A DNA stretch of 64,000 bases from Nectonema munidae (Eukaryota; Nematomorpha; Nectonematoida; Nectonematidae), in assembly GCA_030549495.1 (NCBI GenBank), contig JAUIRK010000884.1, forward strand, positions 62,001 to 126,000. The letters run 5' to 3'. A program made the translations under genes and the position numbers. How positions within the stretch are numbered: position 1 is the first letter of the stretch; each line of letters begins with the position of its first letter. Below are positions 1 to 48,124 of the stretch, piece by piece. The notes beneath the pieces are model-generated. The model saw nothing but the letters and a program-made list of their open reading frames with translations, searched no databases and was not told the origin of the DNA.

Positions 1-2014
1 TTATGCTACTAAACTTAATATAAAAATTTACATGCAATTCTACTGAATATGATCAATTCTGTTTGAAACAGTTTAAAACAATAAAAAATTTAATTCTATT
101 GCCAAAATCTAAAAAGAATAAAACTACAAGTTCAGTAATAAAATTAGTTTGATTCGATTTTTAATTAGCCTTGGACATTTGTAACAATTTTTTGAATCAA
201 GTTTAAAAATCAAGAAGCAGAAATTGGTCAAATCAAGATAAGCATATTAGAGTTGCTCTGGACACGTATAAAGAAATTGGCTTTTTGATAGAACGAGTTA
301 ATTACTATTTATATGCGTAATTGATAATATTAAAAGTATATAAATTCCTTGTTTTCTTCGAATGGAAAAACCGAACGAAGCGTAATTTGCTCCATTTTAA
401 AGGTCATTGATGGAAGAATTCCCAAAACTCTGCTTTAGATTAACCTTACACGTATATCAAACAATCTATTCCCAAGAATATTTTTTACTGTTTCAAGATA
501 TATATAATGCTTCAACTAAGTCTAAACATATAAATGGATAAGGCCGCAAATTAGCCAATATTAGACAGTAACTCCATTTTATCTAGATTCTAGAGGGACG
601 GAAAATAATATTAGAATCAAATTGATGCATGATTCTGATTAACTAGAATATAAATCGAGATGTAAAGCAAAGCTCTTCAAAAGCAAATTTTAAGCATCAT
701 TTCGTTCGTTAATTATATCATGCACAATTGAATAAAGCGAAAAAATCTCTAAATGCTTCATTTACTAAAATTTATAGAGACATAGAATTAATTATTATTC
801 TAACACACGATTGTATAAATAAAAAATCCAATGAAATCTTCATTATGACATTCTGAATCAGTTGTAGAGCTTGTTTTTTTAAATCGTTATGGGGTGTTCT
901 TATTCCAGTTCAACAGGTACTACATTGTCATCTAAAACATCCAGAACGCAAGCTCCAAATTTTGTAAAGCCGCACAAACACAACTCCTTTATCCATCAAC
1001 GCTATCTTGTTTAGAGCGATTACAACACGACATAACTTTTCCGTTAGAACACTTTTTCGTTGTTTCTCTTTGCACAATCAGCCCATGCATACACAATCAC
1101 AGTGAAATCTTTTTTCATTTCCCCCCACACCACTCAATTCTATTTTTTGGGATTTCAAAAAGGTGTTTCATGAATATTTACGACAGATGAGGATAATCAT
1201 TAACGTTCTATATGTCTATTACATGTAGGGAAGCGAAACTCGAAGATTCAACCGATGTTTATTCATTAATGTAATAACTATACAAGAGATGCTCTGAAAT
1301 TTGTATCAGTGAATGTATTAGCTTGCAACGTATTCAGGTTATTGTTTCAAATTTGTTGTCCGAGGGCAAATCAAGTTGTTTGTCCAATCGGAAAACCTGT
1401 TTCTCTCACACGATGAACTGTTTTGCTGATTCGGTATTCTTGTTTTGCTTAGTGCATGGTTTGTCACATGACTTAGAGATATAACACAATGATTCATAAA
1501 TTATTAGAATTATGACGCGTGAAACTCACAAGATTTGTGTTATCTCTAATCAGGAGACATGGCGTTGCTGATACAGCTTTTGTCTAGTGCAAAGTATTGT
1601 CTCTAATCATGGCTGACTCGACCATAATCGAGGTAATAACTTCATCTTAAAATTTGACTTTTAATCAAAGATATAATTCTAAAAATTTTGATATTTCAGG
1701 CAGCAACTTCAAATATTACCAAATAACTTCAGTTAAATATTGAGCAATAAGCGCACGCGCTTTACATCTGGCTAATAATGATATTGTTATACACATCTAG
1801 AAACCCTGAATTCAGACTATTTTTAAAAAAGTGATAGTTGTTTTCGTAAAATTCGGTTGATATGATGTGACGAATGACGATAATTCTCCCATGTACACTA
1901 AGGCTACCGATAAGAATTTTATTAACATCTCTGACCATTATAAATTATTACTTATGCGGGGGCGTGTGCCCTATGTATACACCTTCTTAAAAGAGAACTA
2001 TGGAATTTAAATAG
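1..2014. other. AT-rich intergenic DNA downstream of V-ATPase B
   Basis: No gene or clear repeat was recognised. Bases 4-17 match 14 bases of the right subterminal part of the 5.9-kb hAT element (45885-45898), perhaps the edge of another copy that starts before the window. Confidence 0.5.
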
Positions 2015-2020
2015 TTTATT
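2015..2020 (-). promoter_or_regulatory. candidate polyadenylation signal of the V-ATPase B gene
   Basis: The minus strand reads AATAAA about 170 bases past the V-ATPase B stop codon, a plausible 3' UTR length. No transcript data are available, and AATAAA is common by chance in DNA this AT-rich. Confidence 0.4.
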
Positions 2021-2188
2021 TTTACGATACGAAGAAACACGGTTGTTAGTGTAGGACTAGAGAAGGCTTTGTTTCAAGAATGCTCGGTGACAGACAAACA
2101 TTTTTAGATGAGTGTACGTTGCTGTAACAGTAGATCACAAAACAAAAACACGAAATATGAGAGAGAGAGGAGTAGGAAAAAGGGGAGA

Positions 2189-38517
<36,329 letters not shown>

Positions 38518-39272
38518 CTAAATCAAAGTGGAAGAACATTTTAAGTGTTGCATAACGGGAATTGGAAGTGAGAAAGAGAGTTACTGAGTCTTGGCAAGAG
38601 TTTAAAATCTCTAGTGATGGCTAAAGCGTGTTCTTTAGAAGAAAAGTTGAAATCATTATAAGCTTGGGACTTGACAGCCATTCTAATTGATAACTTCTTA
38701 AAAACAATGGCGAAAATCGTAGATATTAACACGTTCATAGAAAGGTTATGATAATTAGTTGCATCTAGAAGATAGGGGTGCTAACTTTTTACAGCTTTCA
38801 ATTCATACATTTCCCCAAAGAATTATTAGTCTTATAAAGAAGAATATGGGGCATAAATCAGTCTTAAAGACCAAATGAAAGGGATCGATTATGACGAAAA
38901 AGTCAAATTATTTCGGAAAAACAAAATAATCTTAGATCTATATCCTAACTAAATAAGTGCGTGCACTCTATTATAGATCGAGTACCGAGATCACTTCGTC
39001 TGCAAACGTATCCATTCAAGTTTATACTAATCTTGACAAACATGTGGATGAAAGGAGGTATATGAGGCTTTTTTTAGGATTGCTTAACTGTCAACAGACT
39101 TCAATCAATGAACTATATGCATTCTTTAATTTATGGTTTACACTTTTGGGAATTAAGCAAACTTATTCAATTTTCAAAATTTTCACATTTCAATACGCCA
39201 AAAAAAGTGTAAAAATCATTATTTAGAACAAGAAAGATGTCAAATAACTCGCAACAAATGTTGACAACTTAC
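38518..39272. other. probable first recognised intron of V-ATPase B
   Basis: No supported feature. It separates the YKTVVGVNG exon from the candidate mini-exon. Confidence 0.4.
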
Positions 39273-39305
39273 AAGTCTCATAAAACTCTTCTACACTTTC
39301 ACCTT
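39273..39305 (-). CDS. ATP6V1B: probable 5' mini-exon of V-ATPase subunit B
   Basis: A 33-base stretch lies between a strong acceptor (TTTTATTTTAG) and a perfect donor (GTAAGT). In the one phase that joins the downstream exon it encodes GESVEEFYET, then a split Ser codon and YKTVVGVNG. The phase fits on the downstream side. The residues do not resemble the usual RxxYxxxPRLT that precedes YKTV in other animals, so a different upstream exon remains possible. The initiator Met exon was not found. Confidence 0.45.
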
Positions 39306-39982
39306 CTAAAATAAAATATTAGACGCGTAACTTTACTTCAAGTTTAAAGATTTCATAAAAAAGACTTCTATTTTTACAATCTTATTTCAGTTAGGCGGAG
39401 CCACGTATACCTAATCAAAGCGACCCTTGGCCAGGACTGAGAAGCTGGCCTCTGATCCGGGCCAAGATGATCATATTGAGTTGAGAAGGAGCTACAAGAA
39501 ATTTAAATCACTCCGACCCCTACCCATTTTGTAATTAATGTTGTGCTTCTCTCAACATCAAATTGCTCAGCTACAATAATAACTAACTAGCAAACATAGC
39601 ATAACAATTGAAACGTTGCTTCTTCATTGCCTATTTGACTAACTGATAAAGGAACAAAGATACGCAAAACTAACTGTATTATATTTAGTTTAAATAGCAA
39701 AACCAAACTGATAGACTCATTTTTACTCAATTAAAGCAATAAGCAATAAAACGGACCAATCAATAGAACAAAATTAATTTACAAAAAACCAATTGACAAA
39801 ATAAAGAACATCTAACTATAAAACAAATCTTTAAAAATATATATTATTAAACTTTTAACAAATTTACAAAGCATTTAAATGTCTTAACTAAGTAAGTAAT
39901 GAACAAAACTAACCTTAACAACTAATCACAAAGTAATTGCTTTAAATAGTTATTTATTGGTTAGCCTATTTCACTAATTAAT
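39306..39982. other. upstream sequence, one GC-rich patch
   Basis: A GC-rich patch at 39410-39490 stands out from the AT-rich background but matches nothing I can name. The rest is AT-rich and featureless. The first exon and promoter of V-ATPase B may lie here or beyond. Confidence 0.4.
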
Positions 39983-40271
39983 TAATAAACCAGAGGTGCA
40001 AAAACACAGTTGCGCACTCGCGACCAGAAAATTTGCTTGTGCGACCGTAACTTGCAATGTTCTCAGAATAATAGTCATATGTCGGAGGCATAAAATGTTT
40101 GACGCAACTATACCTTAGCATTGTAAAATCGACTTCACGAGGTGGCAATCATATGCGATATAAGTGCGGCTACTTTAGCTTATTTTTGAAAAACGGGATG
40201 TTTCATCCTTAAAAATACAATATGGCTGCAATTCAAGTTTCATAAATCAAAGTAATATCTTCACTCGGAGA

Positions 40272-40433
40272 GGGTCGTTCACAATTGACGTCAACCTTTT
40301 TTTGATTAATTTCAACACCCCCCCCCCTCATGTCACTTTTAGATATATCATCACTTAACAAAATCGACTTATGTCAACTTTGGATACCCCCCCCCCCCCC
40401 CCACTTTTAGTTGACGTCAATTGTGAACGACCC
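40272..40433. mobile_element. MITE with perfect 24-bp terminal inverted repeats
   Basis: GGGTCGTTCACAATTGACGT and CAAC (40272-40295) is the exact reverse complement of 40410-40433. The 162-base unit has no coding capacity and holds two C-tracts (10 and 16 bases). The perfect arms suggest recent insertion into the hAT element. The superfamily is not certain, and no clear target duplication could be fixed. Confidence 0.85.
40318..40402. repeat. two poly-C tracts inside the MITE
   Basis: C10 at 40318-40327 and C16 at 40387-40402. Both lie on the same strand, so they are not part of the inverted symmetry. Confidence 0.85.
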
Positions 40434-40755
40434 CTATTTTTTGTTTAAAATTACAAGAAAAAATATTGTAGAATTGTGTTGAAAATGATTTAACTTGGCA
40501 CAAAAATTATTCTTTGAACTCAAACAATAAATAAATCCTTTAAAATTAAACAAAATAATTTTTTGAAAACTATCAAAATATTGGCTTGTTCGAAAAGTTC
40601 GTGCCGATTTTTAGCATGATAGTTCATCCTTCGACACACGTAAGAACCTGTCGGGTTATCAACAAATATTACATTTAAATTTTAAAGGCATTTAATTATC
40701 TTTTCATATTTTTTAAAAATCAAAAGAAAGATTTTGTAACAAAATGGTTCACATG

Positions 40756-41162
40756 GTTGCTACTATTTCTCCGCTAACACACAATAGCTGTTACATTAGA
40801 GTCTTAGACAAGTGTAATATTAGACAGCTGTTTCAAATACGTTCGTCATGTTCAGAACTTGAACCTATATATTTTTTTATAAAATTCACCCCATAATTGC
40901 AATAATGGTACTGTAGTAATAAAAAATAGCCATTTTAGCCATCAATAATGAAAATAGCCACTTTTAAAAATACAGTTGCGATAGGTACAAGGTTAAAATA
41001 TAATAAGCAATGAACTGAGAGTTAATACTACGCCTACGGTATCATTGCAAATGCGGTGAATTTTCTAGAAAAAAACCGTATTTTAAGTAGCTGCCTAACA
41101 TTTTATTTGTATAAGACTCGAATGTAACAGCTATTGCGTGTTAGCAGGGAAATAGTAGCAAC
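40756..41162. mobile_element. non-autonomous element with long (56-bp) inverted repeats
   Basis: Bases 40756-40811, starting GTTGCTACTATTTC, pair with 41107-41162 at about 51 of 56 positions. The 295-base centre is AT-rich and non-coding. Long arms of this kind occur in Mutator-like and fold-back elements. No target duplication was found. It sits inside the 5.9-kb hAT. Confidence 0.75.
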
Positions 41163-41341
41163 TTCTGCTTACATCACATGACTTTGAAGACATGTCACGT
41201 CCCTTTTGCTTCAGTTTATGAAAACGGTCCCTAAAATTAATATTAACGCAGCAAATTTCCTTTTTTTTATCCATTTATTCATCTGCTCTTTTGTTTTTAA
41301 AGTGATTTTACTGTTGGTGATTTTTTTTAAATGACTTTACT

Positions 41342-43160
41342 GTGTTGGCGAATTTGAATAATAAATTATTATTAAAAAGTGGAAGCCCTCATATTCGAAT
41401 TTTAAATTTATGTTTTTGGGCAATCTCTAAAATAAAGCGGCAAGAAACACTTCTTAAGTTTTTTTCAAAGAGACAAAATGATGACAGTGATTCAGATGAT
41501 CATTGCATTTCTGATTCTCAGATGAAATGTACAAATATAGAAGAGCCCATGGTTGTCATTTAAGAAAGAAAAAAGCAGATAACTGCTGAGCAGGGGAGCA
41601 AAAATTACCGCCCTGGTAATTTTCAAGCTTCGTATGCCAGTTAATTTGCTGATTGAATTGCAATTAAAAGAAACGCCAATTATCAAGTATTGGAAGTGAC
41701 GTGTAACTGGGGCTGTAGTTTCAAGAAACAAGCAGACTCATCATCAAAATTTGTTTTGGGCTATAAAGATTCATTCAAAATAGAAACTTTTAAGATTCAT
41801 GAAAGAAGTGTGTCCCACAGAAACTGTGAACGATTATACAAGGCCCAGAAGAATCCAGAAGACACATCACTGACTAAGTGTATGTTGAAAATGGACGTGG
41901 AAGAGATGGAAAACCTCAAAAAACTTTTCATTACTACACATCTCATTGCCTATTGGAATAAGCCATACTGTGATTTAGAGAAGCAAATTGAACTTATCAG
42001 GAAATTGGGAATTCCAGTGAAAGAAAAATATGTGAACAGGAAAATGTGCATAGTGATTGTATATCTATTATGTTTCTTCACCAAAGCGCTCATCCTAGCT
42101 AAAAGAAGTTACAGCAGCTTTAGAAACGCAGTTGCTAAAACTAAGAGACTCAATGCTGTGAGATGGGTTGCCAGCAAAGAACAGGCATTTCAAGCATTTT
42201 TGAAAGTCGGCAAGCTGTGGTCATTCAGTTGCAGAACAACTCTAATGTGGAAAATTCTGATGCTCAAAAAGCAAAAGGACTGCTGAAGGCCATTTTTGAT
42301 TTTAGGTTTTTAAACTACTGTCATTTTCTTTATGAATTTCTGGCAGTCCTACGCCCACTTTCTGCTACATTTAAAAGAGAAACCCTGATGTTGTCAAAAA
42401 TCAAACCATCAGTGAACCATGCTATTTCTCTTTTAAACAAACTAGAACATAACCCAGGAGAGATTTAGAGTCTTTTTTGTCTGAAGTGTCTCCCACTGGT
42501 GTCTTCAGAGAAGTCCAGTTAGAAAGAGTAGAAGCAGGGGAAATAAGCTACCAAAAGGATAGAAGAATTATCTCTCTGATGGGAAAGCTTCTCTGACAGA
42601 GCGATTCAAGACTTTGGATGCAGCAGTAGCACAGAATAAATCCATATTTGATACAATGGGATGGCTAGAGGGGAAGAAACTGTCAGATTTTGGGGATGCT
42701 GAGCTTGAGCAGCTGGTGCAGCATTTCAAGGAGCTCCTATCTAACATGGAAGTTCAAACTGCTTCCTTTGCAAAGGAAATGCTGCTTGATGAGTGGATTC
42801 GATTGAAAATCCTGGGAAAAGATCAGTCTTTCCCCACCTTTGCAAACAGGCAATGCTAAGCCCTGAAAGATTCCCAGTGTTATCCAAACTGATGCAATTG
42901 TTTTGGTTTTACCAATCTCTGCTAGTTGCGAAAGTGTGTTCAGCAAAATGAACTGCATCAAAACAGACCTCAGATCAAGATTGACAACAGCCAACCTTGA
43001 TTCCCTCATGCTTGTCGGCATCAATGGTGCTTCCGTTAAGGACTTTGATCCAAATGAAAGCATTAGACTATGGAATTCATCACGTGGGCAGAAACTTGTG
43101 CATTCGGGTGACAATAAAATGTATGGTAAAAATTTAAAAATAGAAAATTCACTTCCTTAG
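41342..43160 (+). pseudogene. ZNF862-like hAT transposase, broken
   Basis: Segments in shifting frames follow the ZNF862/KRAB-like hAT transposase order: an acidic stretch, a degenerate zinc-finger block (FKIETFKIHERSVSHRNCER), IAYWNKPYCDLEKQIELI, a block with NSDAQKAKGLLKAIFDFRFL and CHFLYEFLAVLRPLSATFKR, and the C-terminal dimerisation domain ISASCESVFSKMNCIKTDLR followed by SRLTTANLDSLMLVGINGAS. The central catalytic part is mostly missing and at least four frame changes are needed, so it is dead. As a DNA transposon protein it would cut and rejoin the ends of the element that contains it. Confidence 0.8.
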
Positions 43161-43429
43161 CCTCTTATTTTTTTCCTTTTAGGTCTTTAAACTTCCATGC
43201 AAAAAAATTTTTTGATTTGCTATGATTAAAGGGTTGTGCACGCTCAATAAAATAGGGCAGTAGAATTTCCATTTCAATTTTTTCATTTAAATATTTTTGT
43301 TATGTTTCAATTCAATTTTTTAATGATGTAGAAATGAATTTGTTCACTGAAAGAACAAAAATTGTATTGTACAAATCGCTTTCTGCAAGCAAGCTGCCAT
43401 CCAATAGAATTGTAAATCGAAGGAAAAAC

Positions 43430-45436
43430 ACTCACAGAAAGTGCAAAAATAACTGTTGAAGAACTTTCGAATTGGAATAAAGCAAGAATACCCACTAAAC
43501 AAAGCTATAAAATTATTAAAAAGCTAAAAGAGTTTTATTCGCGGTGGCAAAATCTTGGAAAAAGCGTGAACAGAAAATCTGAAACTCAAAAAAAGAAAGA
43601 AGAAAAGTTTTTTAACATTCTTGATGATTTATTTGATGTTGCACATCAAGATGCTTTGAAATTGATACTTTGTAAAGAAGACAAAGAGTTTTTGCTTGCT
43701 CAAAGGGAAAAAGGTAGGAGAGGATCGATGGATAAAGTTGATAGAAAGCTTGCGGGTTTAGAAAAAAGAAGAAAGAAAAGAGTAGAAGATGAAGAAAAAA
43801 GGAAAGAAAAAGAAGTGAAAAGAAGAAAAGAAACAGAACGTGTTTTGCAAAATGAAACTAATTCGAAATTTCACTGTTAAGGAAAATGAAAATGATGATG
43901 CTACTACAGTAAAACTATCCAAAAGTGAAAAAAGAGTAGTAAAATCCAGAAACATGATGACATCCGAACTATCATCGGCTTTGGATCGAAAAGGTGTTAG
44001 TGACAGAAATGCTATGCACATACTATTTGCTACTCTAAAGGCTTTTAATCATGAACCCAACAAATACACTCTCAATAGAGAGTCTTCGATGCAAGCTAGA
44101 TCAAATCGAGAAAGTTCAAGTAAGACAATCATGGAAACTTTCAATCCGAGAGTATCTCTTACAGTTCATTGGGATGGTAAGTTGTTACCATCTTTGACCT
44201 TGAAGGAAAAAGTGGACCGCATTGCTGTTATCGTTTCTGGCATAGGCATTACAAAGCTTCTAGCTGTTCCTTTAATTGAAAACATTAGTGGTTTTTCTCA
44301 AGCTAAAGCTGTTTTAGAAACTTTACTGAAATGGAATTTGCTTGATAAAGTTACAAGCATGTCATTCAACATGAACATCAAGAATCATTGAATCATCAAG
44401 TACATGAACTGATTGTTAAACATGTTTTTGACGCTTTACTAGAAGAAAAATCATCTAGTCCAAACATCTCTTCGAAGAGTTTCGTGAGTCTTGGAAAAAG
44501 ATTGATAAGTCATCCTTAGAGTGCTTATCAATCTGAAGAAAAATGGGAAGTTTTTGATTCTGATGAATATGAAAATCTGATCGCCTTTATAAAAGAACAG
44601 TTGTCCAGATTTCAACCAAGAGATGGCTATAAAGAACTTCTCAATCTTAGTTTAATATTTCTTGGAGAACAAAGAACAGATGTTAAAATCTATGCCCCTG
44701 GTGCTCATCACAGGGCAAGATGGATGTCAAAGTTAATATATTGCTTGAAGATATATTTGTTTAAATCACAACTAAACATAAACTTAAATCATAGTGAGGC
44801 CTTAAAGAAATTCAAAATATTCATAGTCAAAATATATTTTAAAAAATGGTTCATGAGCTCTTGTTCTAGCTTTGCACCATTAAATGATCTTCAACTACTT
44901 CAAAGTTTCATAAAATATAAAAAAGTAAGTAACAAAGTAGCAACAACTTTAAAGGTTTTTGGAAGGCATCTTTGATATTTAAACGAAGTTCTTGTTTCCT
45001 TGGCTTTATTCGATTCAAGAATAAACAAACAAGAAAAACTTAACATAGTCCAATCAATCCAAAAACCACGAAATCTTTATCAGGGTTAAACCATTTCGGT
45101 AATCCAATTTTGAAAGAAAAAGTTATTGAAAAAAGTACACTGTCAAGCTTTATCACAGAAAGCACATTTTTTGATATTTTAAAATTATCATCAAATTTTT
45201 TGAAAAAAGACCCAGACACATGGGAAAGCGACAAGAATTTTAATATTGCAAAACAAGTTGTGTGCAATCTTAAGTTCTTACTGATGCTGCAGAACGTGGT
45301 AGCTCTTATTAAGAATTTTAACAGCATTTTGACTCATGAAGAAGATCAAAAACAGTATTTAATTCAAGTTGTAGAAAATCATGGGAAGAACTTTCCTTGT
45401 GTTAACAAAGAATCGTACTTTACTAATGATATTTAA
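43430..45436 (+). pseudogene. unnamed invertebrate transposon-associated protein family (HWDGK type), broken
   Basis: Pieces in order: a basic N-terminus (IKKLKEFYSRWQNLGKSVNR, KKKEEKFFNILDDLFDVAHQ, FLLAQREKGRRGSM), a long Lys/Glu coiled coil, then LTVHWDGKLLPSLTLKEKVD, RIAVIVSGIGITKLLAVPLI, NISGFSQAKAVLETLLKW, VTSMSFNMN, PGAHHRARWMSKLIYCLKIY and a tail with ILTHEEDQKQYLIQVVENHG. I recognise this as a family present in many copies in arthropod and cnidarian genomes, with order N-HWDGK-GAxHxARWM-C, but I know no established name or mechanism. At least three frame interruptions make this copy inactive. It runs in the same direction as the hAT transposase upstream. Confidence 0.65.
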
Positions 45437-45927
45437 CAAATATTTTTTGTTTTAATTAATATTTTCATGTTCAACTTATTTTTTATGAAATAAAATTGTG
45501 TTATAGAGAGCTAATCTTAGTTTTATTGAATATACATAATTTTTTGTTTATTTTTACATGTTAAATATTCAGCGCAACCTCTTAACATTAATTTTCCAGG
45601 CCAATTTTTTTAAATTCTATTTATTATACCAAATGAAAAAAAAATGAGGGGTAAGAATTGATGATTTACAAAAATTAAAAAAAATTAGCACCCTATTGTA
45701 CATATGTGAATTAAAATAACCTGCACTATTTTTCTATGTAAGCAATGTTTACTAACCATTTTAGGTAAGAAATAAATTGCATATTTCATTTCTAAAGTAA
45801 TCGCATTTTAATTATTTTTATACATTTGTCGTATGAATGATGTATGGCAAAGTTTATATGTACGTGCTACTAAAAATTTCTATGTGCTACTAAACTTAAC
45901 AAAAATTGTTGCACCCTTGTAATAAAC

Positions 45928-48124
45928 TATAACTTACAGGCAAATTGATAACAAACAATTATATACTAATAAAATTTAAGAACATTGTTTTCAGAAAAAC
46001 ACATTTTTATCTGGACTTTTTGGTCGACTTTTATGAGATCTTAATTGATCTCGATAAAATGGATTGTAAATCATTAGTAAATTTAAGTGTTTACCTAATG
46101 AGAAGCATCTTGATATTGAAACCAAGCGCTCCAAAATGGAGATAGAAATTTTAAATCCGAAGTATCCCCGCGCTTTCTTGATTTAAAGTCGACTCCTCCT
46201 ATGCTTTGAATGTAATAGAGAAAATAAGTCATCTAAGTTGAATTTCTTGGAGGCTATGACACATTATCTTCAAATAGTTCGAAGTGTGGCAAATGCAATA
46301 ACTGCATTGTCAAAACTCAAATTACTACAAATGTTTTCGGCTCTTCGTATTATTCATTCTGACCTGCGAGCTACAATGAAAGATTTGGTAGAGACATTGT
46401 TGTTCCTAAAACAAATTCATTTTAATTCATTTTTATTTATTTTTAAATTTAGTTAAACTCAATGTTCTGCATCAAATAATAATTGAAAAGTAAGAATTTT
46501 GGGAACTTGCATTTAGGCTGATGTTTCATGGTAGTTGTCATGCTATGGAGCCGAAGCCACCATTTTGAAAACAATGGTTCCAGAGAGTAAGTTGGAGCCA
46601 CTGCTTGAATATACTATAGCTCGGGGCCTAAAATATTTCAAGACAGCGCCCCAAACCCTGCCTTTGACAAGCGAGTTAAGTTTACATACTCCTTTTCTAT
46701 TTGATTAGTGCTCTATCAATTGAAAAATGAAGTATCTGAAAAATAAGCATTTTTTATTCATTGTATTACAAAGCCTCATTTTAACAAAAGAGTTGGTGTT
46801 CTATATAAATATTTGGCTCGCTCATATGTATTTGTGGGTATATTATTTGTTGCTTTATGTTTAATATAAGTCTTATGTCTTAGATAAGGAATATATTGTG
46901 ACTTGTGAGATGTTAAGGGTTTACAAGTTTATTTGATTTTTAAATTTTAACTTTGAGAGCTTTTACTCAGATAGTTTTGAGTAGAGGCTTGGCCTAAAAA
47001 TATATAAATACTAACGTAAGGCAGAATTAACCACATAGTGGCCATTGAATTACTCGATTCATTACCATAGATTGACAAAAATATTTGAATGATAAAATAG
47101 AAAAAAATCGACTTGTTAAATGGGACGAAAATTATTTAAAAATGATAAGAATGATTCTAAGCATAAATAATTCATATTCATATAACAGTATTAAAATTGA
47201 AGTTTTTTTTACTTTGCATTTTAAAAATAATTTTGTGAACAACTTTTTTATTTAAAATTATCCAGACTGACTATTCATTTATATAAGATAGGAAATAGGT
47301 AAATATAAAATCAGGAGTATTGTAATTCAAATAATTTTTGTCCAACTCAAATTAAAATCGTAAGTTTCCATAAGCTTACTCCATAAAATTTTGTTTAAAT
47401 AAATTAAATCAAAAACTAAAACATAACTTGCAATGATCATTATTTATTTTTTAATTTATAAATATTTATAGTTTATTTGCACATTTTATTTAATGAATTT
47501 CTTGTAAAGAAAATTGAAATATTATCAATATTGTTACTTATATTTCAACCATGATTGTTTTTATATTTAATAAAAATAGTAAATTTATTAAATAAATGTT
47601 GTAATTTTGTAAAATGATTTTATGTATGAAATGGTCACACATGGTAGTGTCTTTGATTAGTCTTTGTGTGAGCCAAGCTACACAAACTGTTTTTACTTGT
47701 TTTTTATAATAATTTGTAATTTTGTGAAATACTTTGATTGTTATTTAACAACAAACATGTGTACGCTAATAAATTTCTTTGTCAAGAATAAGTATTTTTA
47801 CAAATATTCTTGTAAATGTGGTTTTTTATAATAATAAAAAATTATTTTAATTATCAATAAAAAAGATAAATCTAAACAGTAAAAAAGATAAATCTTAAAC
47901 AGTAAAAAAGATAATCACGTTTAAAAAGTATCTTGAAGAATTTAAAAACTTTAGATAAGTTTAGACAAGTTGAAGAAGAAAAAAAATTTTTAAATGAAAG
48001 AATTTTTTATTACAAGGGAAAATTTAGTCTTTAAATTTAACAAACGGTTTCAAAATTTCACTAACTTAAAATAAACATTTTTTAAATCAAGGAAACTTGA
48101 AATCACACCTTTGTTTGTTATCAT
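45928..48124. other. AT-rich intergenic DNA
   Basis: No gene is supported. A plus-strand frame at 46238-46456 looks coding-like but has no recognised family. Three units of about 21 bases (CAGTAAAAAAGATAAATCT) lie at 47858-47915. Confidence 0.4.

Larger units (their letters stand above)
39991..45919 (+). mobile_element. hAT transposon, complete ends, inactive (5.9 kb)
   Basis: The element starts CAGAGGTGCAAAAA and ends, on the other strand, CAAGGGTGCAACAA. It is flanked by a perfect 8-bp duplication TAATAAAC (39983-39990 and 45920-45927), diagnostic of hAT insertion. The terminal sequences also share a spaced GCRCA...GAAATTT...GYRCG-like pattern inside the ends. It carries a ZNF862-like hAT transposase in broken frames (41.3-43.2 kb) and a second gene block of another family (43.4-45.4 kb), plus two small inverted-repeat elements on its left side. 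It lies upstream of the recognised V-ATPase B exons. Confidence 0.85.

Noticed and set aside
39400-39500. GC-rich patch as a possible SINE or promoter
   Set aside because: No A/B boxes, no flanking duplication and no tail; only a short inverted similarity to a patch at 30.43 kb.
46238-46456. Plus-strand frame that looks coding
   Set aside because: No domain or family motif, not near a gene or an element edge, and AT-rich codon content equals the background.
47630-47700. Short imperfect inverted repeats around GTGTGAGCCAAGCTACAC
   Set aside because: The arms are short and imperfect; chance is likely in this background.
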